From an uncultured Spartobacteria bacterium (GTDB lineage: Bacteria > Verrucomicrobiota > Verrucomicrobiia > Chthoniobacterales > Chthoniobacteraceae), in the NCBI GenBank assembly GCA_903933715.1, contig CAIZLD010000036.1, forward strand, positions 1-64,000: a stretch of DNA of 64,000 nucleotides, read 5' to 3'. Shown in pieces: positions 9,181-17,588 of the stretch (positions within the stretch are counted from its first letter, which is position 1; each line of letters opens with the position of its first letter). Made by a program: the position numbers and the translations under genes. The notes below the pieces were generated by a model. The model searched no databases. It was not told the DNA's origin and saw nothing but the letters and a program-made list of their open reading frames with translations.

Positions 9181-9439
9181 GCTGAATCGACATTCAAAAG
9201 CCGCCGCAACCCGGAGGGTTGCCAGCGAATAGCCGGTGGTTGAGCGTTAGCGACACCACCGGTTCAATGCAAGACCGCGCCTCACCCCAAAGGGGTGGCA
9301 GAGACCATCGCCTCGTTTTCTGCCACCCCGTTGGGGTGAATTCTTTCAAACACCTCATCCGGTGGTGTCGCTAACGCTCAACCACCGGCTATGGGCTTCA
9401 AACCCTTTGGGTTTGGCTCGATCTGAATGTCGATTCAGC
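9181..9439. repeat. MITE-like nested palindromic element, copy 1
   Basis: A 259-bp non-coding element begins right after the pseudoprotease stop codon. Its outer ends are perfect 16-bp inverted repeats (9181-9196 and 9424-9439, GCTGAATCGACATTCA). Inside lie perfect 30-bp inverted repeats (9233-9262 and 9359-9388, beginning CCGGTGGTTGAGCG), each of which is itself a hairpin. Innermost are inverted TCACCCC..GGGGTGGCAGA blocks. A second, diverged copy is at 62160-62489. Confidence 0.85.
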
Positions 9440-9447
9440 TTAGTCTT

Positions 9448-9663
9448 TTAATAAAGCTCCTGGCCCGGCATCGTTTCGAAGAACTCGTAATGCTCTCCAT
9501 TGAGATGGGGGACAAACATCCAGCCGTGCCATACGGCAAAGGCGCGTGCCGATTCCACATCCCCGAGCTGCTTCATCTCCGCCGGGGATGCGACAAAATA
9601 ACGCCCCTGGACCCGGATTCCATCCTCGATCCGCCGCTCCATTGCTGCCCATTGGTGCCCCAT
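9448..9663 (-). CDS. Hypothetical small protein (71 aa)
   Basis: I do not recognise a family. The 71-residue product has a plausible soluble composition (many aromatic and charged residues, HGWMFVPHLNGEHYEFFE) and GC-rich codon use like its neighbours, which suggests a real gene rather than noise. No convincing ribosome-binding site precedes the ATG at 9663, and a shorter overlapping frame also exists. It lies between the palindromic element and tyrS, divergent from tyrS. Confidence 0.45.
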   Translation of the reverse strand: MGHQWAAMERRIEDGIRVQGRYFVASPAEMKQLGDVESARAFAVWHGWMFVPHLNGEHYEFFETMPGQELY

Positions 9664-9807
9664 CGTAAAGGGATTCGCGGGGGAGCGGCAGATCGGGCGT
9701 TGTAGGGGAGTATGGGAAGTATGCGAATCCAGCGGCGAAAAAGAGCCTTTTCGCGCCCGGTATTAGGTGTTTAAATAAGAGGTCACACGAGCCCAGTGAA
9801 TCCCGGT

Positions 9808-10980
9808 ATGACTCCAGAAAAACAGCTAGAACTCCTGAAACGCGGCGCAGCCCAGATCATTTCTGAGGCCGATCTGCTCGAAAAACTGCGTGAAAAACGG
9901 CCGCTCAACATCAAGCTGGGGGTCGATCCCACGGCCCCGGACATCCATTTGGGCTTCACCGTTGCGCTCCAGAAACTGCGTCAATTCCAGGACCTCGGGC
10001 ACACCGCGATTCTCATCATCGGCGATTTCACCGCGATGATCGGCGACCCCAGCGGCCGCAGCAAAACCCGTCCCCAGTTGACGCACGACCAGGTGATGGC
10101 CAACGCCAAGAGCTTCCGCGCGCAGGCTTTCAAAATCCTCGATCCCGAGCGCACCCGCACCGTTTTCAATGGGGAGTGGTTCGAGCTCATGACCTTTGAG
10201 GAAGTCATCAAGCTCAACAGCCGCGTTACCCTCCAGCAAATGCTCCAGCGCGAAGATTTTGCCAAGCGGCTGGCCAACAACGAACCGGTGCGGCTCCATG
10301 AAATTCAATATCCGATCATCCAGGGGTGGGACTCGGTGAAAGTCAAAGCCGATGTGGAAATCGGCGGCACCGACCAGCTTTTTAACATCCTTGTCGGGCG
10401 CGATCTCCAGAAAGAAGAAGGACTCCCGCAGCAAGTCGTTTTCCTGATGCCGCTTTTGGAAGGGCTCGACGGCGTGCAGAAAATGAGCAAGAGCCTCGGC
10501 AACTATGTCGGCGTCAGCGAAGCCCCCGAGACGATGTTTGGCAAGTTGATGAGCATTTCCGATACGCTCATGGCCCGCTACTATCTGCTTTTATTGGGCG
10601 AGGAAATGCCCGGCGGCCACCCGATGGATGCGAAAAAGCAACTCGCCTTCCGCATCGTCGAGCGGTATCACTCCAAAGAGTGCGCCCAGGCTGCGCTCGA
10701 CGATTTCAACACCCGGTTTTCCAAAAAAGACCTCGCCCACGCCGACCTGCCGCAAATCAAGCTTGAGGGTGTTGGCGCAGATATCGTCTCCGTCGTCGTC
10801 GCGGCGTATGCACAAGGCTACCAAATGACCAAATCGCGCGGTGATGCCCGGCGATTGGTGGAGCAAGGGAGCGTGCAATGGAGCGGCGAGAAAATCACTG
10901 ATCCGAAAGCAACCCCCGCATTCGCCAAAGGCGGGGAGCTCAAACTCGACAAAACCCGCGCCGTTCGGGTGGTGGCTTAG
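9808..10980 (+). CDS. tyrS: Tyrosyl-tRNA synthetase
   Basis: This 390-residue class I enzyme charges tRNA-Tyr. The ATP-binding HIGH motif appears as HLGF (in DPTAPDIHLGF) and the second signature is a perfect KMSKS (VQKMSKSLGN). Tyrosine-binding segments such as GDFTAMIGDPSGR and GGTDQLFNILVGR are intact. The C-terminus carries an S4-like RNA-binding segment (SRGDARRLVEQGSVQW). The protein resembles the TyrZ-like branch. A GTG 12 bases upstream is possible; the ATG (MTPEKQ) was chosen. No T-box leader is visible. The matching tRNA-Tyr gene is in this window at 14.4 kb. Confidence 0.96.
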   Translation: MTPEKQLELLKRGAAQIISEADLLEKLREKRPLNIKLGVDPTAPDIHLGFTVALQKLRQFQDLGHTAILIIGDFTAMIGDPSGRSKTRPQLTHDQVMANAKSFRAQAFKILDPERTRTVFNGEWFELMTFEEVIKLNSRVTLQQMLQREDFAKRLANNEPVRLHEIQYPIIQGWDSVKVKADVEIGGTDQLFNILVGRDLQKEEGLPQQVVFLMPLLEGLDGVQKMSKSLGNYVGVSEAPETMFGKLMSISDTLMARYYLLLLGEEMPGGHPMDAKKQLAFRIVERYHSKECAQAALDDFNTRFSKKDLAHADLPQIKLEGVGADIVSVVVAAYAQGYQMTKSRGDARRLVEQGSVQWSGEKITDPKATPAFAKGGELKLDKTRAVRVVA

Positions 10981-10984
10981 CAGC

Positions 10985-11335
10985 TTTTAGGGAAAAGCCC
11001 GGCTGAAGCCGGCTGGGGCTGGAGTTGCATCAAAACCACCAGCTAAAGCTGGTGGCAAAGAGAAAAGCTGGTGCAAAGGAGAGCGCCGGCTAAACCCGGG
11101 TTAACATTTCTCCTCGTTCCCAAACTCTGTTTGGGAATGCCTCTGTCTGCGAAACTCTGTTTCGTAAAGCGTTGAGAGAAGGAGGATCGCGGAAGCTGAT
11201 CCGCCGGCCCGCCACAGGGAAACAGAGTTTCCAAAACCAAGTGCGTTCCCAATCAGGAGATTGGGAACGAGAGCGTAATGAGAGCGTACAAATCGCCTCC
11301 TCTTCCTTTGCGTCTTTGCGTCTTTGCAAGAGACC
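10985..11335. repeat. Composite intergenic repeat cluster
   Basis: The 370 bases between tyrS and the PHP gene have no gene. They hold three dispersed repeat types in a row: REP-like hairpins (ACCACCAGCTAAAGCTGGTGG, 11035-11055, and neighbours to 11099), CGTTCCCAAxCT/GGGAACG-type palindromes (11112-11270), and a TTTGCGTCTTTGCG run (11305-11335). Related copies are at 1-140 and 2485-2575. Confidence 0.7.
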
Positions 11336-11354
11336 TAAAAAGCGTCGGAAAACC

Positions 11355-12062
11355 CTATTCCTCCCGGTGCCGTTTGCGATTGCGACGCCAGCGCAGCCGC
11401 ATCCAGTTGTTCCAGGTTTTGCGGAGCTTGTCGAAGCGGGTCAACGGATGCATGACAAGCTGGTTCTTTTGCAGAATCTGGCGCATCACGTTTTCGAGCG
11501 AAAGCTCGTCGGTATCCAAAACCGTGTAAGCGGTTCCAATCGCCCGCTCGTGGTGGGCATCGCTTCCCGCCGTCATCGGAAGCCCGTGGGCTCCGGCGTA
11601 TTTGTAAGCCCTCGCGTTGCAATGCTGGAATGTCGTCGCGGCATTGAACACCTCCATCGCATCGATGGGCAACGTCTCAATCACCGATTGGCGGATGCCC
11701 GCCCGAAAATAGTCATACGGATGGGCCGGGATCGCCAGGCCGCCGCGCTCGTGGATCGCGTGGCAAACCTCCAAGGCCGGTTCCCCTTTCATGTTCGGGA
11801 GCGTGACCCCGAGGCAAAGCAAGTGGCCGTCGTCGGTCGAAATTTCCACACCGGGGATGATGAGAAAACCGTCCACCGGCAGGCCGTCCTCCCGCATCAG
11901 TCCTTTTTTAAGGAGGTAATCGATTCCCTTGCAGGTGTTGTGATCGGTCAGCGCGAATCCGTGGAGCCCTTTACGGCGCGCCGAAGCGATCATTTCCTCG
12001 GGACTGCTGACGCCGTCGCCCGAGAAAAACGAGTGCGTATGCAAATCGATATTTAAGGGCAT
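11355..12062 (-). CDS. PHP-domain metal-dependent phosphoesterase
   Basis: This 235-residue protein belongs to the PHP (polymerase and histidinol phosphatase) superfamily. The first metal motif DLHTHSFFSGDG is near residue 6, followed by ALTDHNT, a GVEIS segment, the internal IPAHPYD and a C-terminal TAGSDAHH. All are expected metal ligands. The protein is the short stand-alone type that includes RNase AM-like enzymes (YciV), which act on 3',5'-nucleoside bisphosphates or RNA 5' ends. The C-terminus is strongly basic (RRNRKRHREE), which could favour nucleic acid binding. The exact substrate is not determined by sequence. Confidence 0.85.
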   Translation of the reverse strand: MPLNIDLHTHSFFSGDGVSSPEEMIASARRKGLHGFALTDHNTCKGIDYLLKKGLMREDGLPVDGFLIIPGVEISTDDGHLLCLGVTLPNMKGEPALEVCHAIHERGGLAIPAHPYDYFRAGIRQSVIETLPIDAMEVFNAATTFQHCNARAYKYAGAHGLPMTAGSDAHHERAIGTAYTVLDTDELSLENVMRQILQKNQLVMHPLTRFDKLRKTWNNWMRLRWRRNRKRHREE

Positions 12063-12165
12063 GCCTTAGTATGGCGCAGGAAACGGCGATAGGGAAACGA
12101 AGAAATTTGGCTTTTAAATCGGCGGGGCAAAATCTACGACCGACGGGCGACCTTGCGCTCGGTGC

Positions 12166-12193
12166 TTGCCCTTCTGTATCAAGCGGTTATATT
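12166..12193 (+). promoter_or_regulatory. Sigma-70-type promoter of the RNase P RNA gene
   Basis: A -35 box TTGCCC (12166-12171) and a -10 box TATATT (12188-12193) are separated by 16 bp. The -10 box ends seven bases before the predicted 5' end of the RNase P RNA. The 16-bp spacing equals that of the five rRNA promoters in this window. Confidence 0.6.
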
Positions 12194-12199
12194 AAAACC

Positions 12200-12585
12200 T
12201 TGGGCGGCGGATGGCCGCTGGCGGGGTAACCTGCCAGAGGAAAGTCCGAACACCCCAAGGCAGCATGCCGCATAAAACGTGCGGGGGGCGTCGGCGAAAG
12301 CCGGCGTTCACGGAAAGTGTCACAGAAAATAAACCGCCGGGGGCAACTCCGGTAAGGGTGAAACGGCGAGGTAAAAGCTCACCGCCCGGCGCGCAAGCTC
12401 CGGGGCACGAAAAACCCCATGCGGTGCAAGACAAAACAGGGAGTTGGTCGCCTGCCTCATTCTCCCGGGTAATAGTCGCACCGGTCGCAAGACCGGCTCG
12501 CCGCTCTTAAAAAGCGGTGTTGAGATAAATGGTCATCCGGCCTGTGGCAACACGGGCCGACAAAATTCGGCTTATAGCCGCCCAA
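12200..12585 (+). ncRNA. rnpB: RNase P RNA (type A)
   Basis: This is the catalytic RNA of RNase P, which trims tRNA 5' ends. The conserved 5' core GAGGAAAGTCCGAACACC, the ACAGAAA segment, GGTAAGGGTGAAACG, the GAGATAAATGGTCATC region and the closing ACAAAATTCGGCTTA are all present in order. The terminal helix P1 forms between 12200-12208 (TTGGGCGGC) and 12577-12585 (GCCGCCCAA), which fixes the ends to within a few bases. ORFs called across the region are spurious. Confidence 0.95.
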
Positions 12586-12748
12586 AACGGGGCGTTTTCC
12601 GGGAGAACCGGGGAGCGCCCCACTTTTTTGTCCCCCCCCGGAGAGCAACCGCCAGATTGCTGGTACGGGTGGCCCATTCGTATCGGTGGAATTGTATCAG
12701 GGATTCCTTGATTTCCGCCCCGGCCCGTAGAAAAATGCGGCACTCCCC

Positions 12749-13756
12749 ATGCCGCTCAAGTCTTATGCCGTTCTCAAAGGCCGACCCACGGCGACTTTGG
12801 TCTCGTCCGAAGGGCACCCTCATTTCCAACTCCAGCTTGAGGCCAACGGCAGCTTCTATCGCGTCGCCATCAATGTCCGTTCGATGATGGACCCGTCGGA
12901 GATGGAATACCTCATCAAACTGCGTTTCGGCCACCCGATCACGGCGGAACTCCGGCGGCTCGCGTGCGGCCTGCACTCGTTGGAAAGCGCACCGGGCGGG
13001 CTGGCGCTCGATTACATCCGCCTGAACCTTTTTCCGCGCGATCAATTTCTGAAACTTCCCAGCCACGATCCCCGCGGCGGGACCGATTTGAATAACGTGC
13101 TCGATGGCATCTTCGCCAGCGCGATCGCCGAGGCCGGGAGCCGGGTTTACGTCTTTGGCGAGCCGTGGGAGAGCGATTCCACCGATCGGCTTTTTCATTT
13201 TTATCCATCGCGCGGGATGCACGATGTCCACATGAACCAGGGCAACGACCCGTGCCATTGGGAACAGGATGGCCCGTGGCAGGACGGCGCGGTGCTGCTT
13301 GAACACCCCCGCCAACACCGCTGGACCGGCATCTTCCTGAAGTTCCAGTCGCAATCGTGGTTGACCAACGATGTCACCGGGCACCCGCTGCCCATAAGGG
13401 ACCACGCCGGAAAGATCCGGGAAACGCATCCCAAACAACAGCCGGTCCGCATTGTCGCCGTCCTGGTGAACCCTGCCGCGGGCCAACCCCGGCGCTCGTC
13501 GGCCACCCTGCTCAACGTCTCGCCCAACCCGGTTGATTTGGACGGCTGGCGGCTGACCAGCGGTGACGAAGGGTGCTGGGAATTAAAAGGATGCCTGGAG
13601 CCGGGCGCGATCCGGGAAGTCCAATTAGGCTCCGTTCCGTCGCACGAAAACAACGGAGGGATCGTCACCTTGCTCAATCACGAGGGCCGCAAAGTCCACG
13701 GCGTCTACTACACGGCGGAGCAGGCATTGCGCGAAGGCTGGCGGGTGGCATTTTAA
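12749..13756 (+). CDS. DUF2278 (YukJ-like) family protein
   Basis: This 335-residue protein matches the DUF2278/YukJ family: MPLKSYAVLKG at the start, LDYIRLNLF, the acidic DLNNVLDGIFASA segment, VYVFGEPW and the HDVHMNQGN..W.QDG..L block. The last 95 residues (VNPAAGQPRRSSATLLNVSP onwards) look like a beta-sandwich of the lamin-tail type, NVSPNPVDLDGWRLTSGDEG. No signal peptide is seen. The function is unknown. It follows the RNase P RNA by 160 bp and precedes rdgB. Confidence 0.8.
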   Translation: MPLKSYAVLKGRPTATLVSSEGHPHFQLQLEANGSFYRVAINVRSMMDPSEMEYLIKLRFGHPITAELRRLACGLHSLESAPGGLALDYIRLNLFPRDQFLKLPSHDPRGGTDLNNVLDGIFASAIAEAGSRVYVFGEPWESDSTDRLFHFYPSRGMHDVHMNQGNDPCHWEQDGPWQDGAVLLEHPRQHRWTGIFLKFQSQSWLTNDVTGHPLPIRDHAGKIRETHPKQQPVRIVAVLVNPAAGQPRRSSATLLNVSPNPVDLDGWRLTSGDEGCWELKGCLEPGAIREVQLGSVPSHENNGGIVTLLNHEGRKVHGVYYTAEQALREGWRVAF

Positions 13757-13793
13757 AGTGGTTATTTGCCGACTTTGAGGTAAACACCCCTCC

Positions 13794-14381
13794 ATGCACC
13801 GTCTTCTCATTGCCACTCGCAATCGCCATAAAACCGGCGAGCTCGCCGCGATGCTCGGGTCCGATTTTTGCGTCGAGGATCTCACCGCCCATCCCGGTTT
13901 GCCGGAGGTGGAAGAGACCGGCGAGACTTTTTTGGATAATGCCATTTTGAAGGCGCTGGGGGCATCCCGCCATTTTGCGGGGGAGCAACTTGTGCTCGCG
14001 GACGACTCCGGGCTGGAGGTCGATGCCTTGGAGGGAGCGCCGGGGGTACGTTCCGCGCGTTATTCGGGGGAGGGGGCGACCGACCGCTCCAACCTTGCGT
14101 TGTTGCTGGCCCGGATGGCGGGCGTGACGCAACGTTCCGCGCGGTTCCGCTGTGTCATTGCCGTGGCGCAAGGGGGCGAATTGAAGGCCAGTTTTGCAGG
14201 GGCGTGCGAAGGGAAGATCATCGAAGCGCCCCAGGGCGAGAGCGGTTTTGGATACGATCCGGTCTTTGTGCCCGCGGGTGAAACCGCGACCTTTGCCGAG
14301 CTGCCCGCCGAAGTCAAAAACCGCCTGAGTCACCGGGCCAAAGCGATGCAATCCGCCCTGGCGTGGCTGCGCGGGTTATAA
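13794..14381 (+). CDS. rdgB: Non-canonical purine NTP pyrophosphatase (RdgB/HAM1)
   Basis: This 195-residue enzyme hydrolyses ITP, dITP and XTP to monophosphates and so keeps deaminated purines out of nucleic acids. The start LLIATRNRHKTGELAAML, the ADDSGLEVDALEGAPGVRSARY signature and GFGYDPVF near the C-terminus are all present. Length is typical. The gene starts 37 bp after the DUF2278 gene and ends in a hairpin shared with the convergent tRNA-Tyr gene. Confidence 0.95.
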   Translation: MHRLLIATRNRHKTGELAAMLGSDFCVEDLTAHPGLPEVEETGETFLDNAILKALGASRHFAGEQLVLADDSGLEVDALEGAPGVRSARYSGEGATDRSNLALLLARMAGVTQRSARFRCVIAVAQGGELKASFAGACEGKIIEAPQGESGFGYDPVFVPAGETATFAELPAEVKNRLSHRAKAMQSALAWLRGL

Positions 14382-14389
14382 GAAGTAAA

Positions 14390-14420
14390 AGACCCGCAGA
14401 ACGAGCGTTCATGCGGGTTT
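14390..14420. terminator. Bidirectional terminator between rdgB and tRNA-Tyr
   Basis: A hairpin with outer stem ACCCGCA/TGCGGGT and inner stem GAACG/CGTTC is followed by TTT on the plus side and by CTTTTACTT on the minus side. It can end rdgB on the plus strand and tRNA-Tyr on the minus strand. Confidence 0.7.
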
Positions 14421-14424
14421 AAAA

Positions 14425-14510
14425 TGGTGGGCAGGAATGGATTCGAACCATTGAAGGCGTAAGCCAGTGGATTTACAGTCCACCCCGTTTGGCCACTTCG
14501 GTACCTACCC
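14425..14510 (-). tRNA. tRNA-Tyr (GTA)
   Basis: Read on the minus strand, an 86-nt tRNA folds with acceptor stem GGGTAGG/CCTGCCC, anticodon loop CTGTAAA giving GTA, the long variable arm typical of bacterial tRNA-Tyr, a GGTTCGAATCC T arm, and encoded ACCA at the 3' end. Confidence 0.95.
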
Positions 14511-14624
14511 AATTTGAATTTTTCCCCAAAGGGGACGCGTTTTATACGATGCCCGTCCGCCCGGTGCAAGGGATATGTTCAAAAAGCGGGCGAAAATCGA
14601 ATCAACCCTCATTTTGGCCGGGTC

Positions 14625-15242
14625 TTAGAAATGCCGATAATAGACCCGCTGGAACCAGTTTCCACCGGTCTGGGCGGTTTCACGCGAGACAATATGCACG
14701 CCTTGGATGACGACCCGTTCGAGCGGGCTGTCATTGGTGTCGGTGCGGAGTTTGCTGATCGCGTTGAGCGCGTCGAGCCCTTCGATAACGTGCCCAAAAA
14801 CGGTATATTGCCCATCCAACTGCGGCATCGGGGTGAGCGTGATGTAGAACTGGCTGCCGTTGGAGACGCGCGCGGGGTTGATTTTATCCGGCAATCGCGC
14901 GGCGGCAACCGTCCCCGCGAGGTGCTTGCGCCCGATTTCCGCAGGCAAAGTGTAACCGGGGCCGCCGGTTCCGATGCCCGTCGCATTTTTGTTTTTGCTC
15001 AACGGATCGCCTCCCTGGATCATCTGGAGCGGGAAAACGCGATGAAAAGCGGTTCCGTTGTAGAACCGCTTGGACGCCAGCTTTTTGAAATTGGCGACCG
15101 TCAGCGGGGCGGCCTCTTCGTAGAATTCAATGACGACGCGCTGAATTTTTTCGCCGCTTTGAATTTGCATCACCGCAACCTCATCGGCGACGGCGGAAGT
15201 GGCCAAGGCGGCGAGACTCAGGAGAACGACTATTTTTTTCAT
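14625..15242 (-). CDS. Exported cyclophilin-type peptidyl-prolyl cis-trans isomerase
   Basis: This 205-residue protein has a cleavable signal peptide (MKKIVVLLSLAALATSAVA) and should assist protein folding in the periplasm. Cyclophilin hallmarks are FYEEAAPLTVANFKKLA, FYNGTAFHRVFPLQMIQGGDP and GSQFYITLTPMPQLDGQYTVFGHV. The aromatic drug-pocket tryptophan is not present, as in many bacterial forms. The frame opens 14 codons earlier, but the MKKI start is preferred because the signal peptide begins there. A parvulin-type exported isomerase lies just upstream on the same strand, separated by a perfect hairpin. Confidence 0.92.
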   Translation of the reverse strand: MKKIVVLLSLAALATSAVADEVAVMQIQSGEKIQRVVIEFYEEAAPLTVANFKKLASKRFYNGTAFHRVFPLQMIQGGDPLSKNKNATGIGTGGPGYTLPAEIGRKHLAGTVAAARLPDKINPARVSNGSQFYITLTPMPQLDGQYTVFGHVIEGLDALNAISKLRTDTNDSPLERVVIQGVHIVSRETAQTGGNWFQRVYYRHF

Positions 15243-15286
15243 GGAGAAGGGCCTCAGGGTGGTGGTCCAGGGGTAACGATTCATGC

Positions 15287-15308
15287 CGCAGGTGGCGTGC
15301 CACCTGCG
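15287..15308. repeat. Perfect hairpin between two isomerase genes
   Basis: CGCAGGTGGC and GCCACCTGCG pair perfectly across a two-base GT turn. There is no U-tract, so it is not an obvious terminator; it may act in mRNA processing or simply be a repeat. Confidence 0.5.
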
Positions 15309-15371
15309 TATCGATGATGCCTAAGCGAGGGCTCCGACTCTGATAGGCTTTTTTCCGAACCTGGGTCTTTG

Positions 15372-16451
15372 TTATTGAGCCTTCGCCTTCTTCTTGGCCT
15401 TGGCGGGTTTGGCAGGGGTTGCGCTTGCCTCTGGAGTCGCCGCGGCTGCCGACGGTTGCGCCGTGGCAGAAGCCGCGGGAGCTTCGGCAGGGAGATTGTT
15501 TTTCACGTTGGCTTTGGCAACGAGATCTTTCAGGAAGCTTTGGACGGCGGCTTGCTTTTTCTGGGCTCCCAGGAAAGCGACGAGCTTCGGTTTGGCTTCG
15601 TCGAACGGGATTGTGCGGGCTTCCTTCCGGTCGGTCTGCTTGATGATATGGAAGCCGTATTTGCTCTTCACCACCTTGCTGACTTCGCCTTTTTTGAGGG
15701 CGAAGGCGGCGTCGGAGAATTCCGGCACCATCGCTTGTTTGGGGAAGAAATCGAGATCGCCGCCCTTTTCCTTGGTGCCGGGGTCTTCGGAAACTTCCTT
15801 CGCTACGGTGGCGAAATCGTCGCCCTTGGCGATGCGCGCGGCGGCGGCGTTGATCGCTTTTTCTTTTTCAGCGACGACTTCAGGCGTGGCTCCCTCGGGG
15901 GTCAGCACGAGAATGTGGCTGGCACGGACCATTTCGGGTGCCTTGAACGCTTCGGGCTGGGATTCGTAGAACCCTTTGGCTTCCTGCTCGGTCACGTCGG
16001 CTTTCCCGGCGATCTGGGATTCAATCCATTTGTTGCCGCGCAGCCCTTCTTTGATCTTTTCCTTGAGAGTTTCCTGGGTCAATCCGGCTTGCTTGAGTTG
16101 TTCATCAAATTGTTTTGGATCGGGATACTGGCTGGCTACTTTTTCAAAGCGGGCTTTGACTTCCTCGTCGCTGACGGGGGTGGAGGCGGACCGTTTGGTG
16201 ACGAGTTCCTGGATGATCAGGCTATCAACGATCATGCGAACCCCGCCCATTTTCTCGGCATCGGTGATCTCTTCCGGCTTTTTGCCGCTCTTGGCGATCA
16301 TGGCATTCAGCGGTCCCTCCACATCGGCCCGCTTGATCTCCTTGCCTTCGACAACGGCCACGGGGTCAGGGAGATTAAATTTGGAAGTTTCCGCCGCCTG
16401 GAGCAATCCAGCGACACACACCAGCACCGACGCGATATAACGGGATTTCAT
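15372..16451 (-). CDS. Exported parvulin-type peptidyl-prolyl isomerase (SurA/PrsA-like)
   Basis: This 359-residue protein starts with a signal peptide (MKSRYIASVLVCVAGLLQA). It continues with a SurA-like helical N-domain (PVAVVEGKEIKRADVEG onwards) and one rotamase domain. The rotamase region shows VRASHILV, an ADFATVAKEVSEDP-like segment (GDDFATVAKEVSEDPG) and the GGDLDFFPKQAMVPEF and SKYGFHIIK motifs. The C-terminal 45 residues are an Ala/Pro/Lys-rich low-complexity tail ending KKKAKAQ. It should chaperone secreted or outer-membrane proteins. Confidence 0.93.
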   Translation of the reverse strand: MKSRYIASVLVCVAGLLQAAETSKFNLPDPVAVVEGKEIKRADVEGPLNAMIAKSGKKPEEITDAEKMGGVRMIVDSLIIQELVTKRSASTPVSDEEVKARFEKVASQYPDPKQFDEQLKQAGLTQETLKEKIKEGLRGNKWIESQIAGKADVTEQEAKGFYESQPEAFKAPEMVRASHILVLTPEGATPEVVAEKEKAINAAAARIAKGDDFATVAKEVSEDPGTKEKGGDLDFFPKQAMVPEFSDAAFALKKGEVSKVVKSKYGFHIIKQTDRKEARTIPFDEAKPKLVAFLGAQKKQAAVQSFLKDLVAKANVKNNLPAEAPAASATAQPSAAAATPEASATPAKPAKAKKKAKAQ

Positions 16452-16512
16452 AAAGGGCCGACCCTGTCACGATTTCGGGGTGGATGCCAGCGCAAAACAG
16501 GGTGGATTGGCA

Positions 16513-16550
16513 AAAAAAAGCCCGCGCAGACATCGCCCGCGCGGGTTTTT
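16513..16550 (-). terminator. Terminator of the small heat-shock gene pair
   Basis: CCCGCGC (16521-16527) pairs with GCGCGGG (16539-16545). On the minus strand the stem is followed by CTTTTTTTT, placed 14 bp after the stop codon of the second Hsp20 gene. The plus side also has a T run, so it may work in both directions. Confidence 0.8.
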
Positions 16551-16563
16551 AAACGATCTTTTT

Positions 16564-16947
16564 TTAGTCCCCGACGGTGATTTTGCGCGGCTTGACGCTT
16601 TCGGCTTTCGGGAGGGTCAGCCGAAGAACTCCTTGCTCCATCTTCGCCACGATCTTTTGCGTGTCGATGGAAGGGTCAATTTCAAAACTGCGCCGGTAAT
16701 CGCACCGCCGCGACTCCTGATAAACCACCTCTCCCTTGGTTTCCAAATCGCTCCGGTGACCCACCAGGGTGAGTTCATTGTTTTCAACCGTCACTTCAAT
16801 GCCCGATTTATTCACTCCCGGCATTTCCAGCTCAAGAATATAGGCGTCGTGTTCCTCGCGGATATTGGCAGGAGGGACATCCCAAGCCGGAAGCCGAGAG
16901 GCCGATTCCACGGGCCGTTCGGTTGTGGTGGATAGCTGTTGTTTCAT
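16564..16947 (-). CDS. Small heat-shock protein, Hsp20/alpha-crystallin family (second gene)
   Basis: This 127-residue holdase has an alpha-crystallin domain: PPANIREEHDAYILELEMPGV, then VTVENNELTLVGHR and the C-terminal GVLRLTLPKAE. The final PRKITVGD carries the short tail in place of a classical IxI. Its N-terminal arm is brief. It sits 14 bp after a longer Hsp20 gene in the same operon, and the pair are diverged paralogues that may form mixed oligomers. Confidence 0.93.
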   Translation of the reverse strand: MKQQLSTTTERPVESASRLPAWDVPPANIREEHDAYILELEMPGVNKSGIEVTVENNELTLVGHRSDLETKGEVVYQESRRCDYRRSFEIDPSIDTQKIVAKMEQGVLRLTLPKAESVKPRKITVGD

Positions 16948-16961
16948 AATTTTAAATTGGG

Positions 16962-17429
16962 TTAAGAAATTTTGACTTCGATTTGTTTCGCTTTGACTTC
17001 CGCGGCTTTCGGGAGCTCGACGGAAAGGATGCCGTCCTTGTAGTTCGCTTTGATTTTGTCGGCGTCTACCTTGGTGGGCATGGAGATCGTCCGATGAAAA
17101 CGCCCAAAGAAGCGTTCACTGCGAAAGTTTTCACCCTCGCGCACTTCACTCTCCTGCTTGCGTTCTCCGGAAATCGTCAGCATCCCATCTTGGAACGAGA
17201 TATCGATTTCCTCCTTTTTCATCCCGGGCAATTCCGCTTTCACAAAGATCGTATCTTTGTCCTGATGCACATCAATGGACGGGCTCCAGCCACCAAACAG
17301 TCCGGCATTGCCGGTAAACGCGGCGAGGGAGCCGTCCAACAAGCGATTCATTTCCTCGCGTAACGATGAAAGCCGATTAATCGGCTGCCACGCGGCCAAT
17401 TCTGGATCTTGATAACGTATTAGTTTCAT
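16962..17429 (-). CDS. Small heat-shock protein, Hsp20/alpha-crystallin family (first gene)
   Basis: This 155-residue chaperone binds unfolding proteins without ATP. The alpha-crystallin domain spans about residues 48-145 with SIDVHQDKDTIFVKAELPGM, GMLTISGERKQE, FHRTISMPTKVDADKI and DGILSVELPKA, and the C-terminus ends KQIEVKIS. An AAAGGAG ribosome-binding site lies about 8 bases before the ATG. The upstream region contains a perfect dyad and TGTGACA-like repeats, plausible control sites for heat-shock regulation. Confidence 0.95.
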   Translation of the reverse strand: MKLIRYQDPELAAWQPINRLSSLREEMNRLLDGSLAAFTGNAGLFGGWSPSIDVHQDKDTIFVKAELPGMKKEEIDISFQDGMLTISGERKQESEVREGENFRSERFFGRFHRTISMPTKVDADKIKANYKDGILSVELPKAAEVKAKQIEVKIS

Positions 17430-17588
17430 AGAAATGGTTACTCCTTTGGGTTGCTTAGGGATTCGTTTTCCGGGTTTTATAGAAGCTTATCCGATGCCTG
17501 AGTTTATGGAGGGGGATAACATGAGATATAAGTGCTTGATTATGAGGAAATTCATGCAGATTTAGCATTTTTGAATAAGGGAAAAAGT

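Noticed and set aside
9640-9807. T-box or other riboswitch before tyrS
   Set aside because: No T-box core sequence or specifier hairpin was found in the short upstream region.
12211-12510. 99-codon open frame across the RNase P RNA
   Set aside because: The region is fully accounted for by the conserved RNase P RNA core and its P1 helix.
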